Shown here in pieces: positions 41,780 to 51,157 of a stretch of 64,000 nt of DNA. This DNA comes from Pelagibacterales bacterium SAG-MED11 (GTDB taxonomy: Bacteria > Pseudomonadota > Alphaproteobacteria > Pelagibacterales > Pelagibacteraceae): assembly GCA_014654265.1 (NCBI GenBank), contig JACWDI010000001.1, positions 248,001-312,000 of the forward strand, written 5' to 3'. Position 1 is the stretch's first letter; the number at the start of each line of letters is the position of its first letter. The notes beneath the pieces are model-generated. The model saw nothing but the letters and a program-made list of their open reading frames with translations, made no database searches and had not been told where the DNA came from. Made by a program: the position numbers and the translations under genes.

Positions 41780-42310
41780 ATGCCTAAAACCAGCAAAGCT
41801 AAAAAAAAAGTTTCTAAAGTTAAAAGCAAACCTATAATTAAAACAAAAGCAAAAGCAAAAGTGGCTTTAAAGCCAAAAATAGTAGCTAAAGGTCCTATTA
41901 AAATTTCTAAAACCTATATACCTAAAGATACTGAAAAATATATGTGTGAAAAACATAAAGTATTTTTCAGAATAAAGTTACAAGATTGGAAAAAAGAATT
42001 AGTCAGAGCAAATAATGAAGCTCTCTATAATGGAAGTATGGATGATAATAGTATTTCTGCAGATATTGTTGATCAAGCCAGTTCATATACTGATAAAAAT
42101 GTAGAAATGAAGGCAATCAATAGACAGATCAAATTAATTTCTGAAATTGATAAAGCTTTATTAAGACTTAAAGATGATACTTATGGTTATTGTTTAGATA
42201 CTGCTGAACCAATTGGGTTAAAAAGACTAATGGCAAGACCTGTTGCAAAATATACAATTGCTGCACAAGAAAAACACGAAAAAAATGAAAAGGTTTATGC
42301 AGATGACTAA
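41780..42310 (+). CDS. dksA: DksA/TraR-like protein, Cys-poor, with Lys-rich N-terminal extension
   Basis: DDTYGYCLDTAEPIGLKRLMARPVAKYTIAAQEKHEKNEKVYADD; Lys/Ala-rich N-terminal tail; start MPKTSK. Confidence 0.87.
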   Translation: MPKTSKAKKKVSKVKSKPIIKTKAKAKVALKPKIVAKGPIKISKTYIPKDTEKYMCEKHKVFFRIKLQDWKKELVRANNEALYNGSMDDNSISADIVDQASSYTDKNVEMKAINRQIKLISEIDKALLRLKDDTYGYCLDTAEPIGLKRLMARPVAKYTIAAQEKHEKNEKVYADD

Positions 42311-42431
42311 AAAAAAGAAAAAAAATAAGCAAGTTCATAATCCAATCACTTACAATTTTACAAAAAAATATATTTACTTTTATTATGGTTTTTTTTGGAT
42401 CCTTTTATTATTATTTGTATTTACTAGATGA
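42303..42431 (+). CDS. Small single-TM protein (42 aa)
   Basis: MTKKKKKNKQVHNPITYNFTKKYIYFYYGFFWILLLLFVFTR; overlaps dksA stop by 8 nt (ATGACTAA). Confidence 0.5.
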   Translation: MTKKKKKNKQVHNPITYNFTKKYIYFYYGFFWILLLLFVFTR

Positions 42432-42532
42432 ATAAAAAATTAGTATTTATAGTTATTGTAGTTTTATTAATTGAATTGTCTGGACATGGGATATTTGCTT
42501 CTTTATTTAGATTATTAAATTCAGTAAATTAA
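42428..42532 (+). CDS. Small single-TM protein (34 aa)
   Basis: MNKKLVFIVIVVLLIELSGHGIFASLFRLLNSVN; ATGA overlap with the preceding ORF. Confidence 0.45.
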   Translation: MNKKLVFIVIVVLLIELSGHGIFASLFRLLNSVN

Positions 42533-43155
42533 GGTTTTGGTATAACTTCATCTTTATTCATAAAAGAAAAACCTTTTATGACAGCTTCTCTTTTTGCAAT
42601 ATCATTGTACCATCTTGTCAAATTTTTATAATTAGAAAGCCCTATATCATGCCATTCATGCCTAGCAATCCATGGGAAGGTTCCAATGTCTGCTATTGTA
42701 TAATTATCACCTGATAAAAATTTTGAGTTTGAAAGCCTCTGGTCAAGTTCAGTATAAATTCTTTCTGCAATTTTGAAATATCTCTCTTCTCCAAATTTAC
42801 TTTTTCCAGGGTTGTAATGATGAAATTGGTGATGTTGACCTAACATTGGTCCAACATAACCCATCTGAGCCATCAACCACTGATTTATCTCTAATCTATT
42901 TTTTTGGTCATAAAATTTTCCACTTTCCTCCGCCAAGTACATTAATATTGCACCAGACTCAAAAATTGTTTTATTTTTACTATGATCAATTATTACTGGG
43001 ATTTTACTTAATGGGCTAATCTTTTTAAATTCAGGTTTAAATTGTTCACCCTCATCAAGATCTATCTTAGTAGTTTTATATTCATAGCCAATTTCTTCGA
43101 GCATAATACTTATCTTTTTTCCATTAGGAGTATTTGCTGAAAAAAGTTCTATCAA
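42529..43155 (-). CDS. Glutathione S-transferase family protein
   Basis: LFSANTPNGKKISIMLEEIGYEY; LSKIPVIID; FESGAILMYLAEE; YTIADIGTFPWI. Confidence 0.92.
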   Translation of the reverse strand: MIELFSANTPNGKKISIMLEEIGYEYKTTKIDLDEGEQFKPEFKKISPLSKIPVIIDHSKNKTIFESGAILMYLAEESGKFYDQKNRLEINQWLMAQMGYVGPMLGQHHQFHHYNPGKSKFGEERYFKIAERIYTELDQRLSNSKFLSGDNYTIADIGTFPWIARHEWHDIGLSNYKNLTRWYNDIAKREAVIKGFSFMNKDEVIPKP

Positions 43156-44168
43156 TCTTTTTTACCAAGTCTTTTTAATAAATTTGAAGAAGTGGTGGTA
43201 AATTCAAATCTGTATTTTTCATTTGGTCTTGCTAACTTAAAGCATGCTCTAGCAGCTAAAGCTCCTTCATGAAAACCTGATAAGATAAGTCTTAATTTTC
43301 CTGGATAAGTACAAATATCTCCTACTGCATAAATACCTTTTTGATTTGTTTCAAATTTTTCGGTATCGACCGCTATAGTTTTTTTATTAATATTTAAACC
43401 CCAATTAGCAATTGGTCCTAGCTGCATAACTAAACCAAAAAAACCTAAGACATAATCAGTTTTTAAGTTTTTAGTCTCTCCATCATCACTTTTGATATCA
43501 ATACTCTCTATTTTGTTTGATCCATTTACACTTGCTAGCTGATATTTTGTTGATAAATTAATTTTTCCAGCACTAGTTAATTCTTTAACTTTATTTAATG
43601 TTGCTTGTGCACCTCTAAATTCATCTCTTCTATGAACAAGATTAACTTTTGAAATTTTTGTTAATTCTACTGCCCAATCTAAAGCACTATCTCCCCCACC
43701 AAAGATTGTAACTGTTTTTCCTTCGAATACTTTTTTATTTTGAACTGAATAAAACAAAGATTTATTTTCAAATTTTTCACATTCTTTGGGCGAAAATTTT
43801 CTCGGTTCAAAAGAGCCTACTCCACCAGCGATTATAACATTTGGCGTAGAAAAAGACTTACCGTTATTTGTTTTAACAATCCAATTATCATTATCTTTTT
43901 TAACTTCATCAACTCTTTCACCCAAATGAAATTTAATATCAAAAGGTTTTAATTGATTGATTAAATTATTTGTTAATTCTTCACCAGTACACTCTGGTAC
44001 AGCAGGGATATCGTAAATTGGCTTATCAGGATACAGCTCTATACACTGCCCACCAATTTTATCTAGATTATCTACTACTTCACAATCTAAACCAATTAAT
44101 TTTAATTGATGTGCTGTAAACAAACCAGTTGGTCCTGCTCCAATAATTAACGCGTCTGTTTTAATCAT
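43152..44168 (-). CDS. Ferredoxin-NADP reductase (thioredoxin-reductase-like type)
   Basis: DALIIGAGPTGLFTAHQLKLIGLDCEVVD; GGGDSALDWAVEL; GIYAVGDICTYPGKLRLILSGFHEGALAA. Confidence 0.9.
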   Translation of the reverse strand: MIKTDALIIGAGPTGLFTAHQLKLIGLDCEVVDNLDKIGGQCIELYPDKPIYDIPAVPECTGEELTNNLINQLKPFDIKFHLGERVDEVKKDNDNWIVKTNNGKSFSTPNVIIAGGVGSFEPRKFSPKECEKFENKSLFYSVQNKKVFEGKTVTIFGGGDSALDWAVELTKISKVNLVHRRDEFRGAQATLNKVKELTSAGKINLSTKYQLASVNGSNKIESIDIKSDDGETKNLKTDYVLGFFGLVMQLGPIANWGLNINKKTIAVDTEKFETNQKGIYAVGDICTYPGKLRLILSGFHEGALAARACFKLARPNEKYRFEFTTTSSNLLKRLGKKD

Positions 44169-44489
44169 TTAAGTTTGCTTTGATGGAATATTTACTATTA
44201 ATCCATCTAGTTCAGCAGAAACTGTAAGTTGGCAACTAAGCCTACTATTTGTTTTTGGTTCAAATGCCATATCTAACATATCTTCTTCACCATCTTCTTT
44301 TGTTGGAAGTTTATTTAACCAATCTTCTTTGACATAAACATGGCAGGTAGCACAAGCCATTCCACCTCCACAATCAGCATCAATTCCTGGAATATCATTT
44401 TGGACAGCTCCTTCCATTACAGTTAAGCCATTTTGTACTTCAACGGTTTGACTTTGCTTATCGTGGGTGATGTAAGTTATTTTTGGCAT
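44169..44489 (-). CDS. 2Fe-2S ferredoxin
   Basis: [17 protein letters not shown]...RLSCQLTVS cysteine spacing. Confidence 0.93.
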   Translation of the reverse strand: MPKITYITHDKQSQTVEVQNGLTVMEGAVQNDIPGIDADCGGGMACATCHVYVKEDWLNKLPTKEDGEEDMLDMAFEPKTNSRLSCQLTVSAELDGLIVNIPSKQT

Positions 44490-44514
44490 GAGATGTATAT
44501 AGCCCTAAAAAAAA

Positions 44515-44548
44515 ATAGGGCAAGTATGCAAAAACATACTCGCCCTAT
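44515..44548 (-). terminator. Rho-independent terminator after proteorhodopsin
   Basis: Minus strand ATAGGGCGAGTATG-TTTTTG-CATACTTGCCCTAT followed by TTTTTTTTT. Confidence 0.92.
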
Positions 44549-44568
44549 AAATTTAATTTAAACAGTAA

Positions 44569-45342
44569 TTATCTGCTTCTTGCACCAGCTCCAGAACTTA
44601 CTGCAGCAGCCCAAATTACTAGACCGAATGCAATTTTGTTAATGAAGTCAGCTAAATTGTAAACGACGTTTAGTGAGTTAGCGTCTACACCACCTGTTAG
44701 GTAACCAAATACATAACCTAGTGGGTAAATTGCCCAACCTACTGTAACGATCATTCTCATCGCACCAAAAGCAGTAACAAGAGCTTTGTTTCCACTTTTT
44801 GAAGCAGCTTTTCCAGCTTCACCTGAGAATATTTCATAAAGAATGTATACCCAACCTGCCATACCGATTACAAAACCAAGTGTAGCGTTGATGTATCCAG
44901 CTTCTCCTAAATATCCACCGATTAACATTACTAATGAACCAATTAACAATCTCCAGAAAATTCCAGAGTTTGCTTTTCTTACAGCTACTAGAATTAAGTA
45001 GAATTCTATCATCTGTAATGGCACAGTAATTAACCAATCAATATATCTGTATACTGTTGGTGAATCGCCAGTTGATACCCATACATCTCTCATGTACATG
45101 TAATGGATAAAAGCAATACCAGTTACTAGACCAGCTACTGTTACTGATGTCTTCCATGCTGGATTAACAGTGCTTCTTTCCATAAAGAAAAAAGCTGTTG
45201 AAGCCAACATACCCATTGAAATTATCCAAAAAGATATTCCAACGAAGTCATCTTGCGCTAACATAGCGGTCGCAGCGTTTGCTACAGTTGTGATACCCAC
45301 TAGGGCAACAGCTGTAAGAGCAAACAATTTAAGTTTTTTCAT
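44569..45342 (-). CDS. Proteorhodopsin (blue-type, Gln at tuning site)
   Basis: 7-TM; YRYIDWLITVPLQMIEFYLILVAV (Asp acceptor, Thr, Gln tuning site, Glu donor); DFINKIAFGLVIW Schiff-base Lys. Confidence 0.98.
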   Translation of the reverse strand: MKKLKLFALTAVALVGITTVANAATAMLAQDDFVGISFWIISMGMLASTAFFFMERSTVNPAWKTSVTVAGLVTGIAFIHYMYMRDVWVSTGDSPTVYRYIDWLITVPLQMIEFYLILVAVRKANSGIFWRLLIGSLVMLIGGYLGEAGYINATLGFVIGMAGWVYILYEIFSGEAGKAASKSGNKALVTAFGAMRMIVTVGWAIYPLGYVFGYLTGGVDANSLNVVYNLADFINKIAFGLVIWAAAVSSGAGARSR

Positions 45343-45375
45343 AAAAAACTCCCTCTTTAGTTAGTTTTTACTTAT

Positions 45376-45411
45376 TAGTTTATATAAACTAGGCTCAAGC
45401 TTCCTTAAGCC
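45376..45411 (-). promoter_or_regulatory. Palindrome plus hairpin in the proteorhodopsin 5' region
   Basis: Perfect 16-bp palindrome TAGTTTATATAAACTA (45376-45391), directly followed by stem 45392-45399/45404-45411. Confidence 0.55.
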
Positions 45412-45556
45412 AAAGTTGTGCGTTAAATACCAAATTAAAACAGTTAATAGAAGACAAAATTACCATTAATAAGCATTGATTTTACTTACTTTTTAAAATT
45501 AAATACAATTTTAAAGTTAAAAATCGAAAAAAGGGCAATAACGAATCAAATTTTAA

Positions 45557-47458
45557 ATGTCTGACAAATTCAACAAAATTTACGAACAATCAATTAATAA
45601 TCCAGAAGAATTCTGGAGTAAAGCAGCAGATGACATCTTTTGGTTCAAAAAACCGACTAAAATTTTGAACAAATCAAACCCTCCTTTCTATAAATGGTAC
45701 GAGGATGGGATAACAAACACTTGTTATAATGCATTAGACATTCACATCGATCAAGGTAATGGTAAAAGAACTGCACTAATATACGATAGTCCGATCACTG
45801 GTAATAAAAGTAAATTTTCGTATGAGGAATTAAGATCAAAAGTCTCAATATTTGCAGGAGCTCTTAAGGACCAAAGCGTTAATAAAGGAGATAGAGTTAT
45901 CATTTATATGCCTATGATACCAGAGGCGGTAGTTGCTATGCTTGCTTGTGCAAGAATAGGAGCAATACACTCTGTAGTCTTTGGTGGATTTGCCTCTAAC
46001 GAGCTTGCAAGTAGAATTGATGATAGTAAAGCAAAAGTATTAGTCACTGCTTCATGTGGTTTTGAGCCTGGAAGGACCGTAGAATATAAACCACTAGTAG
46101 ATGAAGCAATTAAACTTGCTAATCACAAAATTGATAAAATGATTTTATTTCAAAGATCAGGTCATGAGGTAAAATTAAATGCTCCTAAAGAGGTAAGTTG
46201 GGAAGAAGTGGTTTCAAAAGCAAATGAAGTTGATTGTGTTGAAATGAATTCAAATGAATTTGCTTATATTCTATATACATCTGGGACCACGGGTACTCCT
46301 AAAGGAATAGTAAGAGATATTGGTGGTCATATAGTTGCATTAAAATGGACTATGAAAAATATTTATAACATAGATGCGGGAGATATTTGGTGGTCAGCAA
46401 GTGATATTGGTTGGATTGTTGGGCATTCGTATATTGTTTATGCTCCTTTATTTAAAGGATGCACTACTGTTTTATTTGAAGGTAAACCAGTAGGTACTCC
46501 TGATGCTGGAGCATTTTGGAAAATCATTTCTGACTATAAAGTAAAATCTTTATTTACAGCTCCAACTGCATTTAGAGCAATTAAAAAAGAAGACCCCGAA
46601 GGAAAATTTTTTTCTAAATATGATTTATCAAAATTTGAAAGTCTATTTCTTGCTGGTGAAAGAGCAGATCCAGATACAATCAAATGGGCTGAAAATTTAT
46701 TAAATGTTCCTGTTATTGATCACTGGTGGCAAACTGAAACTAGCTGGGCAATCAGTTCTAATTGCACAGGAATTGAAATGATGGAAACGAAATATGGTTC
46801 AGCTTGTAAAGCTGTTCCTGGTTATGATGTAAAAATTATAAAGTCAGATCAAACTTTGGCTAAACCTAATGAAATGGGAGATATAGTTGTAAAACTACCT
46901 TTGCCTCCTGGAACTTTTCCAACACTTTGGAATGCTGATAAAAGATATAAAGAAAACTACATGTCAAACTATGATGGTTATTATCAAACCTATGATGCCG
47001 GACATATTGATGAGGATGGATACATTTGGATTATGTCACGAACAGATGACATTATAAATGTAGCTGGTCATAGATTATCTACAGGTGCAATAGAAGAAGT
47101 TTTGTCTGAACATCAATCAGTTGCTGAGTGTGCTGTCCTTGGTATTGCAGATAAGTTGAAGGGTCAATTACCTATAGGCCTTATTGTATTGAAAGCAGGT
47201 GTTGAGAAAGATAATGAAACAATTTCAAAAGAATGTATTCAAATGGTAAGAGACAAAATTGGTCCTGTGGCTGCATTTAAAGTTGCAATAGTGATTAAAA
47301 GACTTCCAAAAACAAGATCAGGAAAAATATTAAGAGGTACTATAAGAAAAATTGCAGATAATGTTGAATATAAGATGCCACCAACAATAGATGATCCAGC
47401 AATTTTAAGTGAAATTAAAGAAGATCTTATCAAAAATAATATTTTAAAAAGTGGTTAA
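45557..47458 (+). CDS. prpE: Propionyl-CoA synthetase-like acyl-CoA synthetase
   Basis: YILYTSGTTGTPKGIVRDIGGH; YQTYDAGHIDEDGYIWIMSRTDDIINVAGHRLSTGAIEE; KTRSGKILR. Confidence 0.92.
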   Translation: MSDKFNKIYEQSINNPEEFWSKAADDIFWFKKPTKILNKSNPPFYKWYEDGITNTCYNALDIHIDQGNGKRTALIYDSPITGNKSKFSYEELRSKVSIFAGALKDQSVNKGDRVIIYMPMIPEAVVAMLACARIGAIHSVVFGGFASNELASRIDDSKAKVLVTASCGFEPGRTVEYKPLVDEAIKLANHKIDKMILFQRSGHEVKLNAPKEVSWEEVVSKANEVDCVEMNSNEFAYILYTSGTTGTPKGIVRDIGGHIVALKWTMKNIYNIDAGDIWWSASDIGWIVGHSYIVYAPLFKGCTTVLFEGKPVGTPDAGAFWKIISDYKVKSLFTAPTAFRAIKKEDPEGKFFSKYDLSKFESLFLAGERADPDTIKWAENLLNVPVIDHWWQTETSWAISSNCTGIEMMETKYGSACKAVPGYDVKIIKSDQTLAKPNEMGDIVVKLPLPPGTFPTLWNADKRYKENYMSNYDGYYQTYDAGHIDEDGYIWIMSRTDDIINVAGHRLSTGAIEEVLSEHQSVAECAVLGIADKLKGQLPIGLIVLKAGVEKDNETISKECIQMVRDKIGPVAAFKVAIVIKRLPKTRSGKILRGTIRKIADNVEYKMPPTIDDPAILSEIKEDLIKNNILKSG

Positions 47459-47783
47459 AACTTATTTATTTCTTGTAGGTGCAATTTTTTGTGAGGTAGC
47501 TGGTACAATGCTTCTTCCTATATCACAAAACTTTACAAAACTAATTCCAACGACTTTATTAACAATCTTTTATTTGACTGCCTTTTATTTATTAACTTTT
47601 GTAGTTAACAAACTTCCTATTGCAATTGTTTATGCAACATGGAGTGGACTTGGAATATTTACAATAGCGATACTAGGTTACATATTCTTTAAACAAACTT
47701 TAGCTTGGCAAGCAATTTTAGGAATGTTTCTAATTGTGATTGGAGTTGTGCTTGTAAATACTTTTACAGTAAAACTTAATTAA
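47451..47783 (+). CDS. SMR-family multidrug efflux protein
   Basis: FLVGAIFCEVAGTMLLPISQNFTKLIP; 4 TM; YATWSGLGIFTIAILGYIFFKQTL. Confidence 0.9.
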   Translation: MVKTYLFLVGAIFCEVAGTMLLPISQNFTKLIPTTLLTIFYLTAFYLLTFVVNKLPIAIVYATWSGLGIFTIAILGYIFFKQTLAWQAILGMFLIVIGVVLVNTFTVKLN

Positions 47784-49083
47784 ATTTTAAAGGAGTTCCG
47801 TCTGGCTCTCCTAAAATTTTACCATCCTTCATCTTTATTTTTCCTGCAATAATAGTTGAAACAGGTGTGCCTTTAAATTCAACACCATTAAAAGGAGACC
47901 ATCCACACTTACTCTCTATATTTTCATTTTTAATGACAATTTTTTTATTCATATCTACTATTGTAAAATCTGCATCAAATCCCTCTTTGATAAATCCCTT
48001 ATTCTTTATTCCAAAAATTTTAACTGGATTTTCACAAACAAAATTCATCAATTGATTTAAAGATAATTTTCCATCATTAATATGATTTAACATAACTGGC
48101 ATTAAAGTTTGAACACCAGGCATACCAGATGGTGAGTTTGGATATTCTTTATCTTTATTTACTTTTAAATGAGGTGCGTGATCCGAACCTATAGTGTCAT
48201 TAAAATTATTTTTAACTGCATACCATAATCTATCATAATGAGACTTGTCTCTTATTGGAGGGTTCATCTGAGCATAGGTACCAAGTTTATCATAACAGTC
48301 TGGTGCATAAATTGTTAAATGCTGTGGAGTAATCTCAAAGGTAATATTTCCTTTATGTTGAGACAAGAAATCGATCTCTTGCTTTGTCGTTATGTGTAAG
48401 ACGTGGGCTTTTTTATTATAACGCTCCGCAATACGAACTATCCTTCTTGTTGATGAAATTGCACATTCATCACTCCTCCAAATTGGGTGGGAGTGAACAT
48501 CACCTTTTTTAATTAATTTTTTATTAATATTTAAAATTGCTTCATCTTCAGAGTGAACAGCTACAACTTTAGAACTATTTTGAAATACTGTTTCAATATC
48601 TTTTTCATCAGCAACTAAAAGATTTCCTGTTGAAGAACCTGCGAAAAGTTTAATCCCACAACAGCCCTCTAAATTTTTTAAATCTGCTAAATCTTTAGCA
48701 TTATCTGCTGTTGCGCCAAAATAAAAAGCGTAATTGCAGTACATTCTATTTTTTGCAAGGTCTAATTTTCTTTGAAATTCTTTTTTATTCGATGTTGGGG
48801 GATTAGTGTTTGGCATTTCAAATACTGCTGTTATCCCTCCAGCAATAGCTGCTTTACTTCCTGAGTGGAGATCTTCAGTATCTGTAGATCCTGGCTCTCT
48901 AAAATGAGTTTGAGTATCTATACATCCTGGTAAAACAGTAAGATCTTTAGCGTCTATAGTGTCTTTGGCTTCTTCAGTGATTTTACCTATGTTTTGAATT
49001 TTGCCATCTTTAATGGAAACATTGACATCTTTAAGCTCCCCATCAATATAACACTGACCATTTTTGATTATAAGATCTAACAT
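47776..49083 (-). CDS. pyrC: Dihydroorotase/dihydropyrimidinase-family amidohydrolase
   Basis: VLPGCIDTQTHFREPGSTDTEDLHSGSKAAIAGGITAVFEMPNT; HVLHITTKQE; IGSDHAPH. Confidence 0.88.
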   Translation of the reverse strand: MLDLIIKNGQCYIDGELKDVNVSIKDGKIQNIGKITEEAKDTIDAKDLTVLPGCIDTQTHFREPGSTDTEDLHSGSKAAIAGGITAVFEMPNTNPPTSNKKEFQRKLDLAKNRMYCNYAFYFGATADNAKDLADLKNLEGCCGIKLFAGSSTGNLLVADEKDIETVFQNSSKVVAVHSEDEAILNINKKLIKKGDVHSHPIWRSDECAISSTRRIVRIAERYNKKAHVLHITTKQEIDFLSQHKGNITFEITPQHLTIYAPDCYDKLGTYAQMNPPIRDKSHYDRLWYAVKNNFNDTIGSDHAPHLKVNKDKEYPNSPSGMPGVQTLMPVMLNHINDGKLSLNQLMNFVCENPVKIFGIKNKGFIKEGFDADFTIVDMNKKIVIKNENIESKCGWSPFNGVEFKGTPVSTIIAGKIKMKDGKILGEPDGTPLKFN

Positions 49084-49105
49084 TTATGAAAAAAGTAATT
49101 ATATT

Positions 49106-50015
49106 AAAAGTTCGTTTGATGCAAATATGAAAAATAGTGTTTTTATATTACAGGACAGAGCCATAATTTATGTCAATGGTCCAGATGCTAAAGATTTTTT
49201 ACAAAATCTTATAAGTAATGACATTAATAAAGTTACAGATAATTCAAGTTGTTTTGCCTCTTTGCTGACCCCGCAAGGTAAATTCCTGTTTGAATTTATA
49301 GTAGTTAAACATAAGTCAGGATTCTTTATTGATTGTGAAAAAAATCAATCCGATGAAATATTTAAACAATTGAGTCTATATAAAATTAGATCAAAAGTTG
49401 AAATTTTGAATTTAAGCAATGAATTTGTAGTTGCAAGCTTTGGATACGAAAAATACCTGTCAATTGAAGGTTCTAAGGATATTTTAGGTTTCACCTTCAA
49501 GTATAGAGAGGACCCAATTATTTTAGATCCAAGAAATAAAAATTTAGGTGCAAGATTAATTATTAACTTAGAAAAGCTTTATTTATCTCTTAAAAAATTA
49601 GAACTTAAGAATGATAAAATTGAAAACTATTATATTCAAAGTCATAATCTTGGGATAGTTCCAAAAAACTTAAATCAACTACAGAATAAATTATTTGGTA
49701 TTGAATGTAACTATGAGGAACTTAATGGAATTGATTTTAAAAAAGGATGTTATGTTGGTCAAGAAAATACCGCAAGAATCAAATTAAAAAATAAACTTTC
49801 AAAAAGATTATTACCTATCAAAGTTATCGAGGGCAAACTGTCTGAAAATGAAAAAAATTTACAACAATAATATCGAAATTGGAAAAGTTCTAATTAGTAA
49901 CGATTACCCTTTTGGACTGATCAAATATCAAGATGAAAATTTTAATAAAGATCAAACTTTTAAAAGTGAAAGTGGTACTTTTAAAGTTTTTATACCTGAA
50001 TGGCTCAAAATTTAA
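49106..50015 (+). CDS. ygfZ: YgfZ/GcvT-domain protein, C-terminal frameshift
   Basis: QDRAIIYVNGPDAKDFLQNLISNDIN; GIDFKKGCYVGQENTARI. Coding continues out of frame after 49870 as IEIGKVLISNDYPFGLIKYQDE...VFIPEWLKI. 5' start not resolved. Confidence 0.82.
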
Positions 50016-50019
50016 GTTT

Positions 50020-50105
50020 TGGTGCGGCCAGAGAGACTCGAACTCTCATGGACTAGGTCCACACGGCCCTCAACCGTGCCTGTCTACCAATTTCAGCATG
50101 GCCGC
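50020..50105 (-). tRNA. tRNA-Leu (anticodon GAG), CCA encoded
   Basis: Minus strand GCGGCCATGCTGAAATTGGTAGACAGGCACGGTTGAGGGCCGTGTGGACCTAGTCCATGAGAGTTCGAGTCTCTCTGGCCGCACCA; acceptor stem pairs; loop TTGAGGG; long variable arm. Confidence 0.95.
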
Positions 50106-50161
50106 AAATATGACCCACATTAAATCAATGACAAGTAGGTTTCAAATTGATAAATTTTCTC

Positions 50162-51151
50162 ATGGAATTTAATCAAGAAGTTAAAAAAGCTACTGATCCA
50201 ATTTATCAGAAGATATCAAAGGTTATGCCTGAGATTGAGTGGTCAGTGCATGCCCCTTACATTCATAAAATTAATAAATTAAAAAAAGAAAAAAATGCAG
50301 TTATTCTTGCTCACAACTATCAAACTCCAGAAATCTATCATGGTATAGCAGATTTTTCTGCAGACTCTTTAGCTCTTGCAGTTGAAGCATCAAAAACTTC
50401 AGCAGATATAATTGTGATGGCTGGGGTTCATTTTATGGCTGAGACAGCAAAACTAATGAGTCCTAATAAGAAAGTTTTATTACCAGACATGAAAGCTGGT
50501 TGTTCTTTATCATCATCTATTACAGGCAAAGATGTGAGACTTTTAAAAGAAAAATATCCAGGGGTTCCAGTAGTTTCATATGTTAATACATCAGCAGATG
50601 TAAAAGCGGAAACAGATGTATGTTGCACTTCTGCTAATGCTGTTAAAATTGTAAAATCACTTGGAGTTAAAAAAGTAATTTTTTTACCTGATGATTATTT
50701 AGCAAAATATGTTGCTTCTCAAACAGATGTTGAAATTATTGCATGGAAAGGCATTTGTATGGTTCATGATCAATTTAATGAAAAAGAAATTAATGATATT
50801 AGAGACAAAAATCCTGGAATTAAAATTATAGCTCATCCAGAGTGTCCTCCCGAAGTTATCAAAGCAAGTGACTTTGCTGGTTCAACTTCAGGAATGATTA
50901 ATTACGTAAAAGATAATCAACCTAAAAAAGTTATGATGGTAACTGAATGTTCAATGAGTGATAATATTCAAGTAGAAAATCCAAATGTAGAATTTATTAG
51001 ACCATGTAATCTCTGCCCACACATGAAAAGAATAACTTTACCAAAAATCTTAGACTGTCTAGAAAATGAAACTGGTGAAATTATCATGGACCATGAGACA
51101 ATTAATAAGGCAAGATTGTCAGTAGAAAAAATGGTTGCTATTGGAAGATAG
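50162..51151 (+). CDS. nadA: Quinolinate synthase
   Basis: AVILAHNYQTPEIYHGIADFSADSLALA; KMLLPDMKAGCSL-type motif; AHPECPPEV; RPCNLCPHMKRITL. Confidence 0.96.
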   Translation: MEFNQEVKKATDPIYQKISKVMPEIEWSVHAPYIHKINKLKKEKNAVILAHNYQTPEIYHGIADFSADSLALAVEASKTSADIIVMAGVHFMAETAKLMSPNKKVLLPDMKAGCSLSSSITGKDVRLLKEKYPGVPVVSYVNTSADVKAETDVCCTSANAVKIVKSLGVKKVIFLPDDYLAKYVASQTDVEIIAWKGICMVHDQFNEKEINDIRDKNPGIKIIAHPECPPEVIKASDFAGSTSGMINYVKDNQPKKVMMVTECSMSDNIQVENPNVEFIRPCNLCPHMKRITLPKILDCLENETGEIIMDHETINKARLSVEKMVAIGR

Positions 51152-51157
51152 CTTTTT

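Noticed and set aside
44834-45037. 67-aa ORF in proteorhodopsin
   Set aside because: Alternative frame of the opsin gene with no independent support.
50020-50105. Genomic island integrated at the tRNA-Leu
   Set aside because: No integrase or duplicated tRNA 3' end nearby; neighbours are housekeeping genes.
49933-50172. 79-aa ORF on + strand
   Set aside because: Overlaps the tRNA-Leu (its antisense) and the real ygfZ tail; translation contains CGQRDSNSHGLGPHGPQPC, a typical antisense-tRNA artefact.
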